From positions 1-20,646 of the forward strand of contig JAQCDI010000009.1 in NCBI GenBank assembly GCA_027620595.1: 20,646 nt of DNA, written 5' to 3'. The stretch is from Bacteroidota bacterium (lineage in GTDB: Bacteria > Bacteroidota > Rhodothermia > Rhodothermales > UBA10348). The translations under genes were made by a program, and so were the position numbers. Below the pieces are notes generated by a model. That model was given only the letters and a program-made list of their open reading frames with translations, did not search any database and was not told the DNA's origin. Each line of letters starts with the position of its first letter. Positions within the stretch are counted from its first letter, which is position 1. Shown here in pieces: positions 6,253 through 13,190 of the stretch.

Positions 6253-7337
6253 TAGTGGCCCAGGTCCAGTTTGAGCTGCTCCGGCGGTGGACCCTGGGCC
6301 AGGGATCGGAGGTTCGAAAGTGTGATTCCCAGCAGACGGACGGGACGGGTCGGCGGCCCCGGAGCGTGTTGCAACAGCAGGGTTACAAGCTCCAGGATAT
6401 CCTCCCGATCATGGACAAGGTGCGGCGTGGCCGTCTGTCGTGTCGAAATCTGGAAATCGTCCGTTTTGATCTTCAGGGTCACCGTGTGACCCCCCAGCTG
6501 CGCCTCCTGAAGCCGCTCGGCCACCTTGGCAGCAATGCCTTCCAGCCGCAGGAGCAGGTCGGGAACGTCCATGACGTTGGATTCGAACGTGCGCTCGGCC
6601 CCGAGAGACTTCCGTCCCCGGTGGGGGCGTACAGGCCGATTGTCTTCCCCGCGGCACACCCGGTAGTAGTAGGAGCCTGCCTTGCCGAAGCGTCGTACCA
6701 GCTCTTCTTCCTCGAAGAGCCGAAGATCGGCGCCTGTGCGGATTCCCTGGGCATGCATGCGTTGGGCCGTCACCGGCCCGACACCGTGGAATTTCTCCAC
6801 CGGAAGCGCCGAAATGAACGCCAGCGCTTCCCGGGGGCGGATCACGGTCATCCCATCCGGCTTCCTGAAATCCGAGCCCACTTTGGCCAGGAACTTGTTG
6901 TAGGACACACCGGCAGATGCCGTCAATCCCGTCTCCTGCAGGATCTCGGCGCGGATCCGCCGGGCAATTTCCGTGGCTGAAAGCCCCTCGACCAGGGACT
7001 CTGTAACGTCCAGGTACGCTTCATCCAGCGAGAGGGGCTCAACGAAGGGCGCATACCGCGCAAACACAGCCCGTACCTGCCTCGAAACGGAACGATAGAC
7101 GTCGAACCGGGCCGGAACAAAGATCAGGCCGGGGCAGGCCTTGGCAGCCGCGGCGGAAGACATGGCCGAGCGTACGCCGAACACCCTCGCCTCGTAGCTG
7201 GCAGCCGCCACCACACCCCGGCGGGACGAACCGCCCACCGCCACCGGCTTCCCCCGCAATTCCGGAAAATCGCGTTGCTCCACGGACGCATAGAAGGCGT
7301 CCATGTCCACGTGGATGATCTTGCGCAGTTCGGGCAT
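6252..7337 (-). CDS. dinB: DNA polymerase IV (Y-family translesion polymerase)
   Basis: This is a 361-aa protein. The open frame extends further upstream, but the ATG at 7337 is chosen because it gives the standard N-terminus MPELRKIIHVDMDAFYASVE. Catalytic acidic residues are Asp11 (HVDMD) and Asp105-Glu106 (PLSLDEAYLDV). The steric-gate position is Tyr16, as in archaeal Dpo4, where E. coli has Phe. The thumb helix-hairpin-helix motif is FHGVGPVTAQRMHAQGIRT. The little-finger domain runs from about residue 240. The C-terminus EQLKLDLGH contains a QLxLDL clamp-binding motif, so it should dock on the beta clamp. Pol IV copies past damaged bases and is error-prone. The gene is transcribed away from the lipoprotein at 7421, with 83 bp between them. 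I saw no clear LexA box there. Confidence 0.95.
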   Translation of the reverse strand: MPELRKIIHVDMDAFYASVEQRDFPELRGKPVAVGGSSRRGVVAAASYEARVFGVRSAMSSAAAAKACPGLIFVPARFDVYRSVSRQVRAVFARYAPFVEPLSLDEAYLDVTESLVEGLSATEIARRIRAEILQETGLTASAGVSYNKFLAKVGSDFRKPDGMTVIRPREALAFISALPVEKFHGVGPVTAQRMHAQGIRTGADLRLFEEEELVRRFGKAGSYYYRVCRGEDNRPVRPHRGRKSLGAERTFESNVMDVPDLLLRLEGIAAKVAERLQEAQLGGHTVTLKIKTDDFQISTRQTATPHLVHDREDILELVTLLLQHAPGPPTRPVRLLGITLSNLRSLAQGPPPEQLKLDLGH

Positions 7338-7420
7338 GTGGCGTCGTGATTGCTCTGTTAATCGCGTTTCCTTGGACAGAGGATCCCTCCCTTCCTGCTC
7401 GACCTGATTCTCCGGTTCCT

Positions 7421-7882
7421 GTGTCCCTCCGCTCCACTCCGCACGGCATCCGGTCCACGGCCCTTTCGTGGCTCGTGGCCCTTTCCCTCCTGTGTTGGCT
7501 TCCGGCCTGCGCACCCACCATCGCCCCGTTCTCGGCGCGGGCCTACGAGATGGCTGTGGACCTCAAGGTTGACGCCACCCGGGTCATGGAGCAAGCGGAA
7601 GAACCGTTCGACCGGCACCGGTCGCGGGTTGATGCCCTGCGGATACAGATGCAAAAAGCCGCAGAGTATGCCAATGGACGACCCCGGAACGAGCATTCCA
7701 GTCGGCAATGGACGCTGATGAACGACCCGGAAGGATATCTCCTGGGAGGTTTCCTTTCCCGATGGGAGCAGGAAGATTCCCTTTCGTATGCCTTCATCGT
7801 CGAGGCGGGCAACATGGTGGCCGAGGGATTCGACACCATCATCGGCCTGGAGAGTGGCAAAGTCGGAAACCAACGGAGGTAG
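7421..7882 (+). CDS. Small lipoprotein, unknown function
   Basis: The GTG at 7421 gives a 153-aa protein with a clean lipoprotein signal: RSTALSWLVALSLLCW and then LPAC with the acylated Cys at residue 30. An upstream in-frame ATG at 7346 is open, but it would add 25 residues before the signal peptide and sit only 8 nt from the dinB start, so it is unlikely. The mature part is mostly alpha-helical and charged (AYEMAVDLKVDATRVMEQAE, then SRVDALRIQMQKAAEYANGR) and ends with a second helical stretch around AFIVEAGNMVAEGFDTIIGL. I know no family for it. The next gene starts 2 nt after its stop, so the two are almost certainly translated from one mRNA. Confidence 0.75.
   Translation: MSLRSTPHGIRSTALSWLVALSLLCWLPACAPTIAPFSARAYEMAVDLKVDATRVMEQAEEPFDRHRSRVDALRIQMQKAAEYANGRPRNEHSSRQWTLMNDPEGYLLGGFLSRWEQEDSLSYAFIVEAGNMVAEGFDTIIGLESGKVGNQRR
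7875..7879 (+). promoter_or_regulatory. Strong Shine-Dalgarno, unusual in this window
   Basis: GGAGG lies 5 nt before the ATG at 7885, inside the last codons of the lipoprotein gene. It fixes that start codon. No other gene in the window has a comparable match. Confidence 0.75.
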
Positions 7883-7884
7883 TC

Positions 7885-8208
7885 ATGCCGGAACCCGTGC
7901 TCGCCTCCATATTGGAGGAAATCACCCCTCAAATCGAAGCCATCCTTCCAGAAATGGCCGATCGGCTCCTGCCGGCCGGAAAGGACATCATCCGCAGTCA
8001 TGCCGAACAGCTCGAGCAGTGGGCCGCCCAGGCCGCATCCGGGCAACTGACCGAGCAGGATCTGGCCTGGCTCGTCCGCTCCCGCATGGACCTGAATCGA
8101 TTGCGGGCCCTCGAGTCGGCCGGCCTGTCCCTCGTGGAGATCGACCTCTTCCGTCAGAGCCTTACCCGGACGCTGATCGGCCTGTTGGCCAGCCGCATCG
8201 CCGCCTGA
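7885..8208 (+). CDS. Small helical protein, unknown function
   Basis: This is a 107-aa protein beginning MPEPVLASILEEITPQIEAI. The start at ATG 7885 is set by the GGAGG 5 nt upstream; the same frame is open further back inside the lipoprotein gene. The sequence is almost entirely amphipathic helix, with repeated Leu/Ile spacing, acidic N-terminal half (EEITPQIEAILPEMADRLLP), a Gln/Ala-rich middle (EQLEQWAAQAASGQLTEQDL) and a final hydrophobic helix RTLIGLLASRIAA. It has no signal peptide, so it should be cytoplasmic, in contrast to its partner lipoprotein. I recognise no family. It could be a small adaptor, but that is speculation. A promoter for dnaX follows its stop. Confidence 0.75.
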   Translation: MPEPVLASILEEITPQIEAILPEMADRLLPAGKDIIRSHAEQLEQWAAQAASGQLTEQDLAWLVRSRMDLNRLRALESAGLSLVEIDLFRQSLTRTLIGLLASRIAA

Positions 8209-8249
8209 ATCCGGGCGCCGCCCCGTGCGTTCAGAGCTTTCCACATTGG

Positions 8250-8278
8250 TTGCGAAGGGTCCTGACCGACCCTATGTT
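8250..8278 (+). promoter_or_regulatory. Candidate dnaX promoter
   Basis: TTGCGA (8250-8255) and TATGTT (8273-8278) are separated by 17 bp, 48 bp before the dnaX ATG. A 5-bp inverted repeat (GGGTC 8257-8261, GACCC 8268-8272) lies inside the spacer. Confidence 0.45.
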
Positions 8279-8325
8279 GATCCTTTCTGTCCGCCGCATT
8301 CCGCTCGCTCCGCGCCCCGGTCCCG

Positions 8326-10356
8326 ATGTCCGATTCCCCCTACCTGGTCACTGCCAGAAAGTACCGACCCCTCCTGTTTTCGGAAGTGGTGGCCCAGGAG
8401 CACGTAACCGAGACGCTCAAGAACGCCATCCGGCTCGATCGGCTGGCACACGCCTACCTGTTCACGGGTCCCCGCGGCGTGGGCAAGACCACGGCCGCAC
8501 GCATCCTCGCCAAGGCCATCAACTGCACGACCCCCATCGAGGACCGTGCGGATCGGGCCGAACCCTGCCGCGCCTGCGTGTCGTGTCAGTCGTTCGAGGA
8601 AGGCCGCAACATGAACATCATCGAGATCGACGCGGCCTCGAACAACAAGGTGGACGATATCCGGGAGCTCCGGGACACGGTCCGGATTCCGCCCCAGAAC
8701 AACCGCATGAAGGTCTACATCGTGGACGAGGTCCACATGCTGACCACGTCGGCGTTCAACGCTCTCCTCAAGACCCTCGAGGAGCCGCCGCCGCATGTCA
8801 TGTTCATCTTTGCCACCACCGAGCCGCACAAGGTCCTTCCGACCATCCAGTCCCGGTGTCAGCGCTTCGACTTCCGACGGATCGCCATCCAGGAAACCAT
8901 CGACCGGCTCAAACTGGTGTGCGCCCAGGAGAATATCCAGGCCGACGAAGCCTCCCTCATGCTGGTGGCCCGCAAAGGGGACGGCGCGCTGCGTGATGCC
9001 TTGTCCGTGTTCGATCAGGCGGTTTCGCTCTGTGGCACCGACATCCAGCATGCCGAACTGATCCGCGCCCTGGGAGTGGTCGATACCGACCTCTATTTTC
9101 AGGTCACCGATGCCGTGCAGGCGCAGGATCACGCCACCATGCTGCGGCTGGTGGACCGCATTGTGCGCGCCGGCTACGATCTGCAGGAGTTCGTGGACGG
9201 CCTGGCCGAACACCTTCGCAATTTCCTGGTGGCCATCACCGTCCGGGACCCATCCCTGATCGAGTCCACGGACTCGGACCGTGCCCGGATTGCCACCCAG
9301 GCGGCCCGCTTCTCACCGTCCCTGCTCATGAGTCTGGTCCAAATCGTGGGCTCCCTGGCCGGGCAACTGCGCAGCGCGCGGCAACCCCGTCTGACCCTGG
9401 AAATGGGACTCCTCCGTATGGCGTCCCTGCCCGAAGCCGTCGATGTCAAGACCGCGCTGGCCAAGCTGGACCGGCTCGAGCGCATGGCGGCCACCGGTGA
9501 AGTCAAGATCATTTCCGAAAAGGTGGTCCGCCAGATCACCGAGGAGCCGCGGGCATCCGCGGCTGGCGTGCCAACCCGGACGGCTGCTCCCCAGGTGGCC
9601 CCGTCGGTGCAATCCGCCCCCGCACCGACACAGGCCGCACAACCGGCAGCTGCTCCGGCACCCCCGGCTCCCGCCCCGGCCCGTGATGCCGGTCCCGCTC
9701 CTGAAGAGACCGGGGACGGCGCCCCCATTTCCCGTGCTCCGGATACGGACGAACCGCTCGGAAGCACCCCTTCGCTGCCTCGGGTGGAGCCGTCCCGCCC
9801 TGCCCCGACCGCCGAGCCGGAAAACGAACGTCCACTTCCGCCGCCGGGGCCCTCCCTGTTCGGCGATGCACCGGCCATCCGCGCGCCCCGGCGGCGGAGC
9901 GAGGATCCGTCAAACCGCTTGGACGAGGACGTACTGATCCTCGACATGGACCCGGAACCGACGGATACGCCAGCCGACCCGACCACCCTGCAGACCCTGG
10001 AGATGGCCTGGGAGAGCATTGTGATGGATGTCCTCCAGCATGAGAAGCAGCTGGGCTCCTTCCTGCGCCAGGCGCGCCTGACCGCATTCGAAGGCAAGGC
10101 CCTGCTGCTTTCGGTCCCCGACGACTTCCATGCCAAGGCGCTGCGCAATGAGCGGGCGCGCCTGGCGCATCGACTCCGCGAGGCAACCGGCGTACATGTG
10201 GAGAGCATCGGCTTCCGAGTGGACCAACCCGAAGGGGAACGGATCGAAACCGTGGACGATGAGGTCAATGCCCGGGAGACGCTGCAAACCTTGTGTGAAG
10301 AGAACCCGGCCGTGCGCGCCCTGGTGGAGCGTTTCGGCGGGGAGATCGTATGGTGA
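8326..10356 (+). CDS. dnaX: DNA polymerase III subunit gamma/tau
   Basis: This is a 676-aa clamp-loader ATPase. It opens with the standard LVTARKYRPLLFSEVVAQEH. Walker A is GPRGVGKT at residues 48-55. The zinc module uses Cys67, Cys81, Cys84 and Cys87. Walker B is DEVH at 134-137, and the sensor/arginine-finger SRC motif is at 176-178. Domain III extends to about residue 400. Residues 406-535 form a long Pro/Ala-rich, low-complexity linker (for example QAAQPAAAPAPPAPAPA). A C-terminal folded block, about 550-676, follows (LEMAWESIVMDVLQ, LLLSVPDDFHAKAL), as expected for the tau part that contacts the polymerase alpha subunit. I saw no A6-type slippery run, so a programmed frameshift to make gamma is not evident. 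It heads the dnaX-ybaB-recR cluster, a very common bacterial order. Confidence 0.96.
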   Translation: MSDSPYLVTARKYRPLLFSEVVAQEHVTETLKNAIRLDRLAHAYLFTGPRGVGKTTAARILAKAINCTTPIEDRADRAEPCRACVSCQSFEEGRNMNIIEIDAASNNKVDDIRELRDTVRIPPQNNRMKVYIVDEVHMLTTSAFNALLKTLEEPPPHVMFIFATTEPHKVLPTIQSRCQRFDFRRIAIQETIDRLKLVCAQENIQADEASLMLVARKGDGALRDALSVFDQAVSLCGTDIQHAELIRALGVVDTDLYFQVTDAVQAQDHATMLRLVDRIVRAGYDLQEFVDGLAEHLRNFLVAITVRDPSLIESTDSDRARIATQAARFSPSLLMSLVQIVGSLAGQLRSARQPRLTLEMGLLRMASLPEAVDVKTALAKLDRLERMAATGEVKIISEKVVRQITEEPRASAAGVPTRTAAPQVAPSVQSAPAPTQAAQPAAAPAPPAPAPARDAGPAPEETGDGAPISRAPDTDEPLGSTPSLPRVEPSRPAPTAEPENERPLPPPGPSLFGDAPAIRAPRRRSEDPSNRLDEDVLILDMDPEPTDTPADPTTLQTLEMAWESIVMDVLQHEKQLGSFLRQARLTAFEGKALLLSVPDDFHAKALRNERARLAHRLREATGVHVESIGFRVDQPEGERIETVDDEVNARETLQTLCEENPAVRALVERFGGEIVW

Positions 10357-10422
10357 GGCCCCTTCTGCCGAGTCTCCCCTTCGCGGCCGGATTCCGTGCC
10401 GCCCACCAATCCCTTTCCGACC

Positions 10423-10761
10423 ATGACTGATGGAATGAACATGGCTGACATGTTCGGCAAGATTGCCGAAATGCAGCGTAAAATGGCTGAAACCCAGGAC
10501 CACCTGGGCTCTAAAACGGTGTCCGCCGAAGCAGGCGGAGGCATGGTCAAGGTGACCGCCAACGGACTGCAGCGCGTCACGTCCATCAAGATCGAAAAAG
10601 AAGTCATCGACCCGGCCGATGCAGAGTTGCTCGAGGACCTGGTGATGGCCGGCGTCAACAAGGCGCTCGAGGAAGCGGCAGCACTGGCCCGTGACGAAAT
10701 GGCCAAGGCTGCCGGTGGCTTCATCCCCCCGGGCACGGACCTGAGCCGCTTCGGCCTCTGA
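10423..10761 (+). CDS. ybaB: YbaB/EbfC family nucleoid-associated protein
   Basis: This is a 112-aa protein starting MTDGMNMADMFGKIAEMQRK. The GTG at 10396 and ATGs at 10435 and 10441 are in frame; 10423 is preferred on length but is not certain. The pattern is typical of the family: a long N-terminal helix (IAEMQRKMAETQDHL), a beta-sheet (VSAEAGGGMVKVTANG, VTSIKIEKEVI), then DPADAELLEDLVMAGVNKAL and a Gly/Pro-rich end (GGFIPPGTDLSRFGL). YbaB forms tweezer-like dimers that bind DNA. It sits 66 nt after dnaX and 10 nt before recR, matching the conserved dnaX-ybaB-recR arrangement and strengthening the call. Confidence 0.93.
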   Translation: MTDGMNMADMFGKIAEMQRKMAETQDHLGSKTVSAEAGGGMVKVTANGLQRVTSIKIEKEVIDPADAELLEDLVMAGVNKALEEAAALARDEMAKAAGGFIPPGTDLSRFGL

Positions 10762-10771
10762 TCGGCACCTC

Positions 10772-11386
10772 ATGCAGTACTCCTCGGAATCGGTCGAGAC
10801 CCTGGTGGAGCAATTTGCCACCCTGCCCGGCATCGGTCGCAAGACCGCCCGGCGGTTGGCCTCCTTCATCCTGAAGCAGCCAAGAGCGGCGGTCGAGGAA
10901 ATGGCCTCCGCTCTGATTGCCGTCAAGGACAAGGTCATTTTCTGCTCCGTATGTTTCAATGTGGCGGACCGCGATCCGTGTCCCATCTGCACCTCCGCCA
11001 AGCGCGATCAACGCCTGGTATGCGTGGTGGAGGAGCCCAGTGACTTGATGGCCATCGAGCGGACCGGCGGATTCTCAGGCGCCTACCACGTGCTTGGCGG
11101 CGCCATATCGCCGCTGGACGGGATCGGCCCCGAAGACCTGCGCATCAAGGAGCTGGTGGCCCGGGTGGCCAAGCCCCGCGAAGGCGCACCTTCCGTTTCG
11201 GAGATCATCCTGGCCGTGAATCCCTCGGTCGAAGGAGACACGACGGCCTACTACATCTCCCAGTTGCTGTCACCGTTCGAGGTCCGCATCACCCGACTGG
11301 CCCGCGGCATTCCCATCGGCAGCGACCTGGAATTCACGGACGAGGCCACCCTGACGCGCGCACTCGAAGCCCGCGTCTCCGTCTGA
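10772..11386 (+). CDS. recR: Recombination mediator RecR
   Basis: This is a 204-aa protein of standard RecR length. The N-terminal helix-hairpin-helix is LPGIGRKTARRLA (residues 18-30). The zinc finger uses Cys58, Cys61, Cys70 and Cys73 (CSVC, then CPIC). The Toprim domain begins LVCVVEEPSDLMAIERTGGF and contains YHVLGGAISPLDGIGPEDL. The C-terminus has the typical VNPSVEGDTTAYYISQLL and ITRLARGIPIGSDLEFTDE. RecR works with RecO to load RecA onto gapped DNA. The ATG starts 10 nt after ybaB, and an ABC permease begins 2 nt after the stop. Confidence 0.97.
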   Translation: MQYSSESVETLVEQFATLPGIGRKTARRLASFILKQPRAAVEEMASALIAVKDKVIFCSVCFNVADRDPCPICTSAKRDQRLVCVVEEPSDLMAIERTGGFSGAYHVLGGAISPLDGIGPEDLRIKELVARVAKPREGAPSVSEIILAVNPSVEGDTTAYYISQLLSPFEVRITRLARGIPIGSDLEFTDEATLTRALEARVSV

Positions 11387-11388
11387 CC

Positions 11389-13107
11389 ATGGCTGCGCGC
11401 TCTTCGGCTGCCAGTGCCCGGACCACAGGCATCCTGTCGCCCTGGGCCACCCGGCTCCTGGCCATCTTCTCCCTGCTCGTGCTCCTCGGATATGTGGTCT
11501 GGCCCACGTTCCGCGTGTTCGCCCTGGGGGCCGATCCGGCCATCCTGACCGACCTGTTCCGTTCCTGGACCTCAGCCAACGCCCGCGCGCTCTACAATTC
11601 GGTCTGGATCAGCGTCTGGACGGTGGCAGGAGCAGGTGTCCTGGGCACGACCATGGCGTGGATCCTGTTCCGCTACGATTTCCCGCTCAAGCGCATCCTG
11701 GTCTCCCTGGCGGCGCTGCCCTTGGCCCTCCCACCCCTGGTGGGGGTCCTGGCCTTCCTGTTCCTTTATGGGGAAAGCGGCATCCTCCCGCGCGGCCTGC
11801 AAGTGCTCCTCGGCCTCGAGAGCGTACCGTTTGCCTTTTCCGGACTCTGGGCCGTCTGGCTCGTACACGTCTACTCGATGTACGTGTTCTTTTACCTCTT
11901 CTGCGCCGCCTCGCTGCGCACCGTGGACCAGAGCCTCCTCGAGGCTGCTTCCGATCTGGGAGCAGGCCCCATCCGCTCCTTCCTGACCGTCATCCTGCCG
12001 CATCTGCGGCCCTCGATGGTCAGCGCCTCCCTCTTGGTGTTCATGATTTCCATGGCCTCGTTCACGGCGCCCCTGCTCTTTGCCGGCACGGAGAATTTCC
12101 TGACGCTGCAGATCTACAATTACAAGATGAACGGCAATCTGGCGTATTCCGCTGCCGTTTCCGTGGTGCTCACCGTGATCTGCCTGCTTTTCCTGGTCCT
12201 GATCGAATGGGATCGACGCCGTGGCCGGGTGGCCACGGCGTCGAAAGGCTCGGCGCCGGCCCCCAGCCCGGTTTCGAGCGGCCCGGGACGCCTCCTGGCC
12301 TGGCTGGGGGCCGGCGCCATCATCGTCTTCCTGGCCCTGCCCGTCCTGACCGTGATCATGATCTCGTTCGTTGAGGAGGGCAGCTGGACCTACCAGGTCC
12401 TCCCGCAGGCCTACACCCTGGACAACTATCTGGACCTGCTGCGCCAACCCGATGTGGCCCGCCCCATCCTGAATTCGCTCCAGATGGCCACCATCGCATC
12501 GGTGGCCAACGTCCTGTTCGGCGTCATGGCCGCCCTGCTCATCGTCAAGGGACAGGTCAAGGGACGCGGACTGATCCGCACCCTGGCCGTCCTGCCGTTC
12601 GCCATCCCGGGCACCGTGATTGCCATCAACCTCATCGTGACGTTCAGCGAGGCCACGCCCCTGGCCGGCGGCACCATCCTCGTGGGAACGTTCTGGCTGC
12701 TGCCCCTGGCCTACTTCATCCGGCACATTCCCCTCGTGGTACGCTCCACCGTGGCCGCCCTCGACACCTACGACGACCGGCTCACGGACGCCTCCATCGA
12801 CCTGGGCGCCTCCCGATGGCGCACCTTCCGTGAGGTCATGCTGCCCAGCATCCTGCCGGGCATCCTGGCCGGAACGCTGCTCACCTTCGTGACGGCACTG
12901 GGGGAATTCGTCTCCTCCATCCTGCTTTACGTGTTCGACAACCGGCCCATTTCCGTGGAAATCCTGTCCCAGCTCCGGATCTACGATTTCGGAGGGGCGG
13001 CGGCCTACTCGGTGTTCCTGATGATCCTCATCGGCGGCGCCACCTGGCTGACCAACCGCCTTTCGGAGGATCGCCCGGACACCCGCCCCGGCAGTGTGCC
13101 CCTCTGA
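11389..13107 (+). CDS. Fused two-module ABC transporter permease (iron/Fbp- or thiamine-type)
   Basis: This 572-aa inner-membrane protein has about twelve hydrophobic segments in two homologous halves, so it can supply the whole membrane channel of an ABC importer. Each half carries an EAA loop that docks on the ATPase: EAASDLGAGPIRSFLTVILP near residue 185 and DASIDLGASRWRTFREVMLP near residue 467. The halves are joined by a polar linker around residues 280-305 (RRRGRVATASKGSAP). This fused layout is typical of ferric-iron (FbpB/AfuB) and thiamine (ThiP) permeases. Substrate cannot be fixed from the permease alone, and no ATPase or binding-protein gene lies in the window. It starts 2 nt after recR, so it is probably translated from the same message, which is an unusual neighbour for recR. 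It is convergent with the PFK gene. Confidence 0.88.
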   Translation: MAARSSAASARTTGILSPWATRLLAIFSLLVLLGYVVWPTFRVFALGADPAILTDLFRSWTSANARALYNSVWISVWTVAGAGVLGTTMAWILFRYDFPLKRILVSLAALPLALPPLVGVLAFLFLYGESGILPRGLQVLLGLESVPFAFSGLWAVWLVHVYSMYVFFYLFCAASLRTVDQSLLEAASDLGAGPIRSFLTVILPHLRPSMVSASLLVFMISMASFTAPLLFAGTENFLTLQIYNYKMNGNLAYSAAVSVVLTVICLLFLVLIEWDRRRGRVATASKGSAPAPSPVSSGPGRLLAWLGAGAIIVFLALPVLTVIMISFVEEGSWTYQVLPQAYTLDNYLDLLRQPDVARPILNSLQMATIASVANVLFGVMAALLIVKGQVKGRGLIRTLAVLPFAIPGTVIAINLIVTFSEATPLAGGTILVGTFWLLPLAYFIRHIPLVVRSTVAALDTYDDRLTDASIDLGASRWRTFREVMLPSILPGILAGTLLTFVTALGEFVSSILLYVFDNRPISVEILSQLRIYDFGGAAAYSVFLMILIGGATWLTNRLSEDRPDTRPGSVPL

Positions 13108-13190
13108 GGCGCAGACCCAACGGTTCGCCCGAAAACGGCCACGGCACGCCAAACCCCGGCGACCACGAAGCGCAACAGCCCCCGGACCGC

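Noticed and set aside
7346..7420. N-terminal extension of the lipoprotein from ATG 7346
   Set aside because: It would put 25 residues before the signal peptide and leave only 8 bp to the dinB start; GTG 7421 gives a normal lipoprotein signal.
7338..7420. Possible LexA/SOS box between dinB and the lipoprotein gene
   Set aside because: I looked for CTG-N10-CAG and GAAC-N4-GTTC type palindromes and saw none that fit well.
8209..8325. Small RNA gene (for example 4.5S RNA, often near dnaX) in the gap before dnaX
   Set aside because: The conserved SRP-RNA core was not seen; only a promoter-like pair and a short inverted repeat are present.
7788..8996. 402-codon plus-strand frame overlapping the small pair and dnaX
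   Set aside because: It conflicts with dnaX, which is certain, and its product is Arg/Pro/His-rich shadow sequence.
9511..9525. Possible dnaX slippery site at GAAAAGG
   Set aside because: It has only four A residues and no clear hairpin after it, which is too weak to call programmed frameshifting.
13108..13190. Terminator between the convergent permease and PFK genes
   Set aside because: No GC-rich stem with a T-run could be found on either strand.
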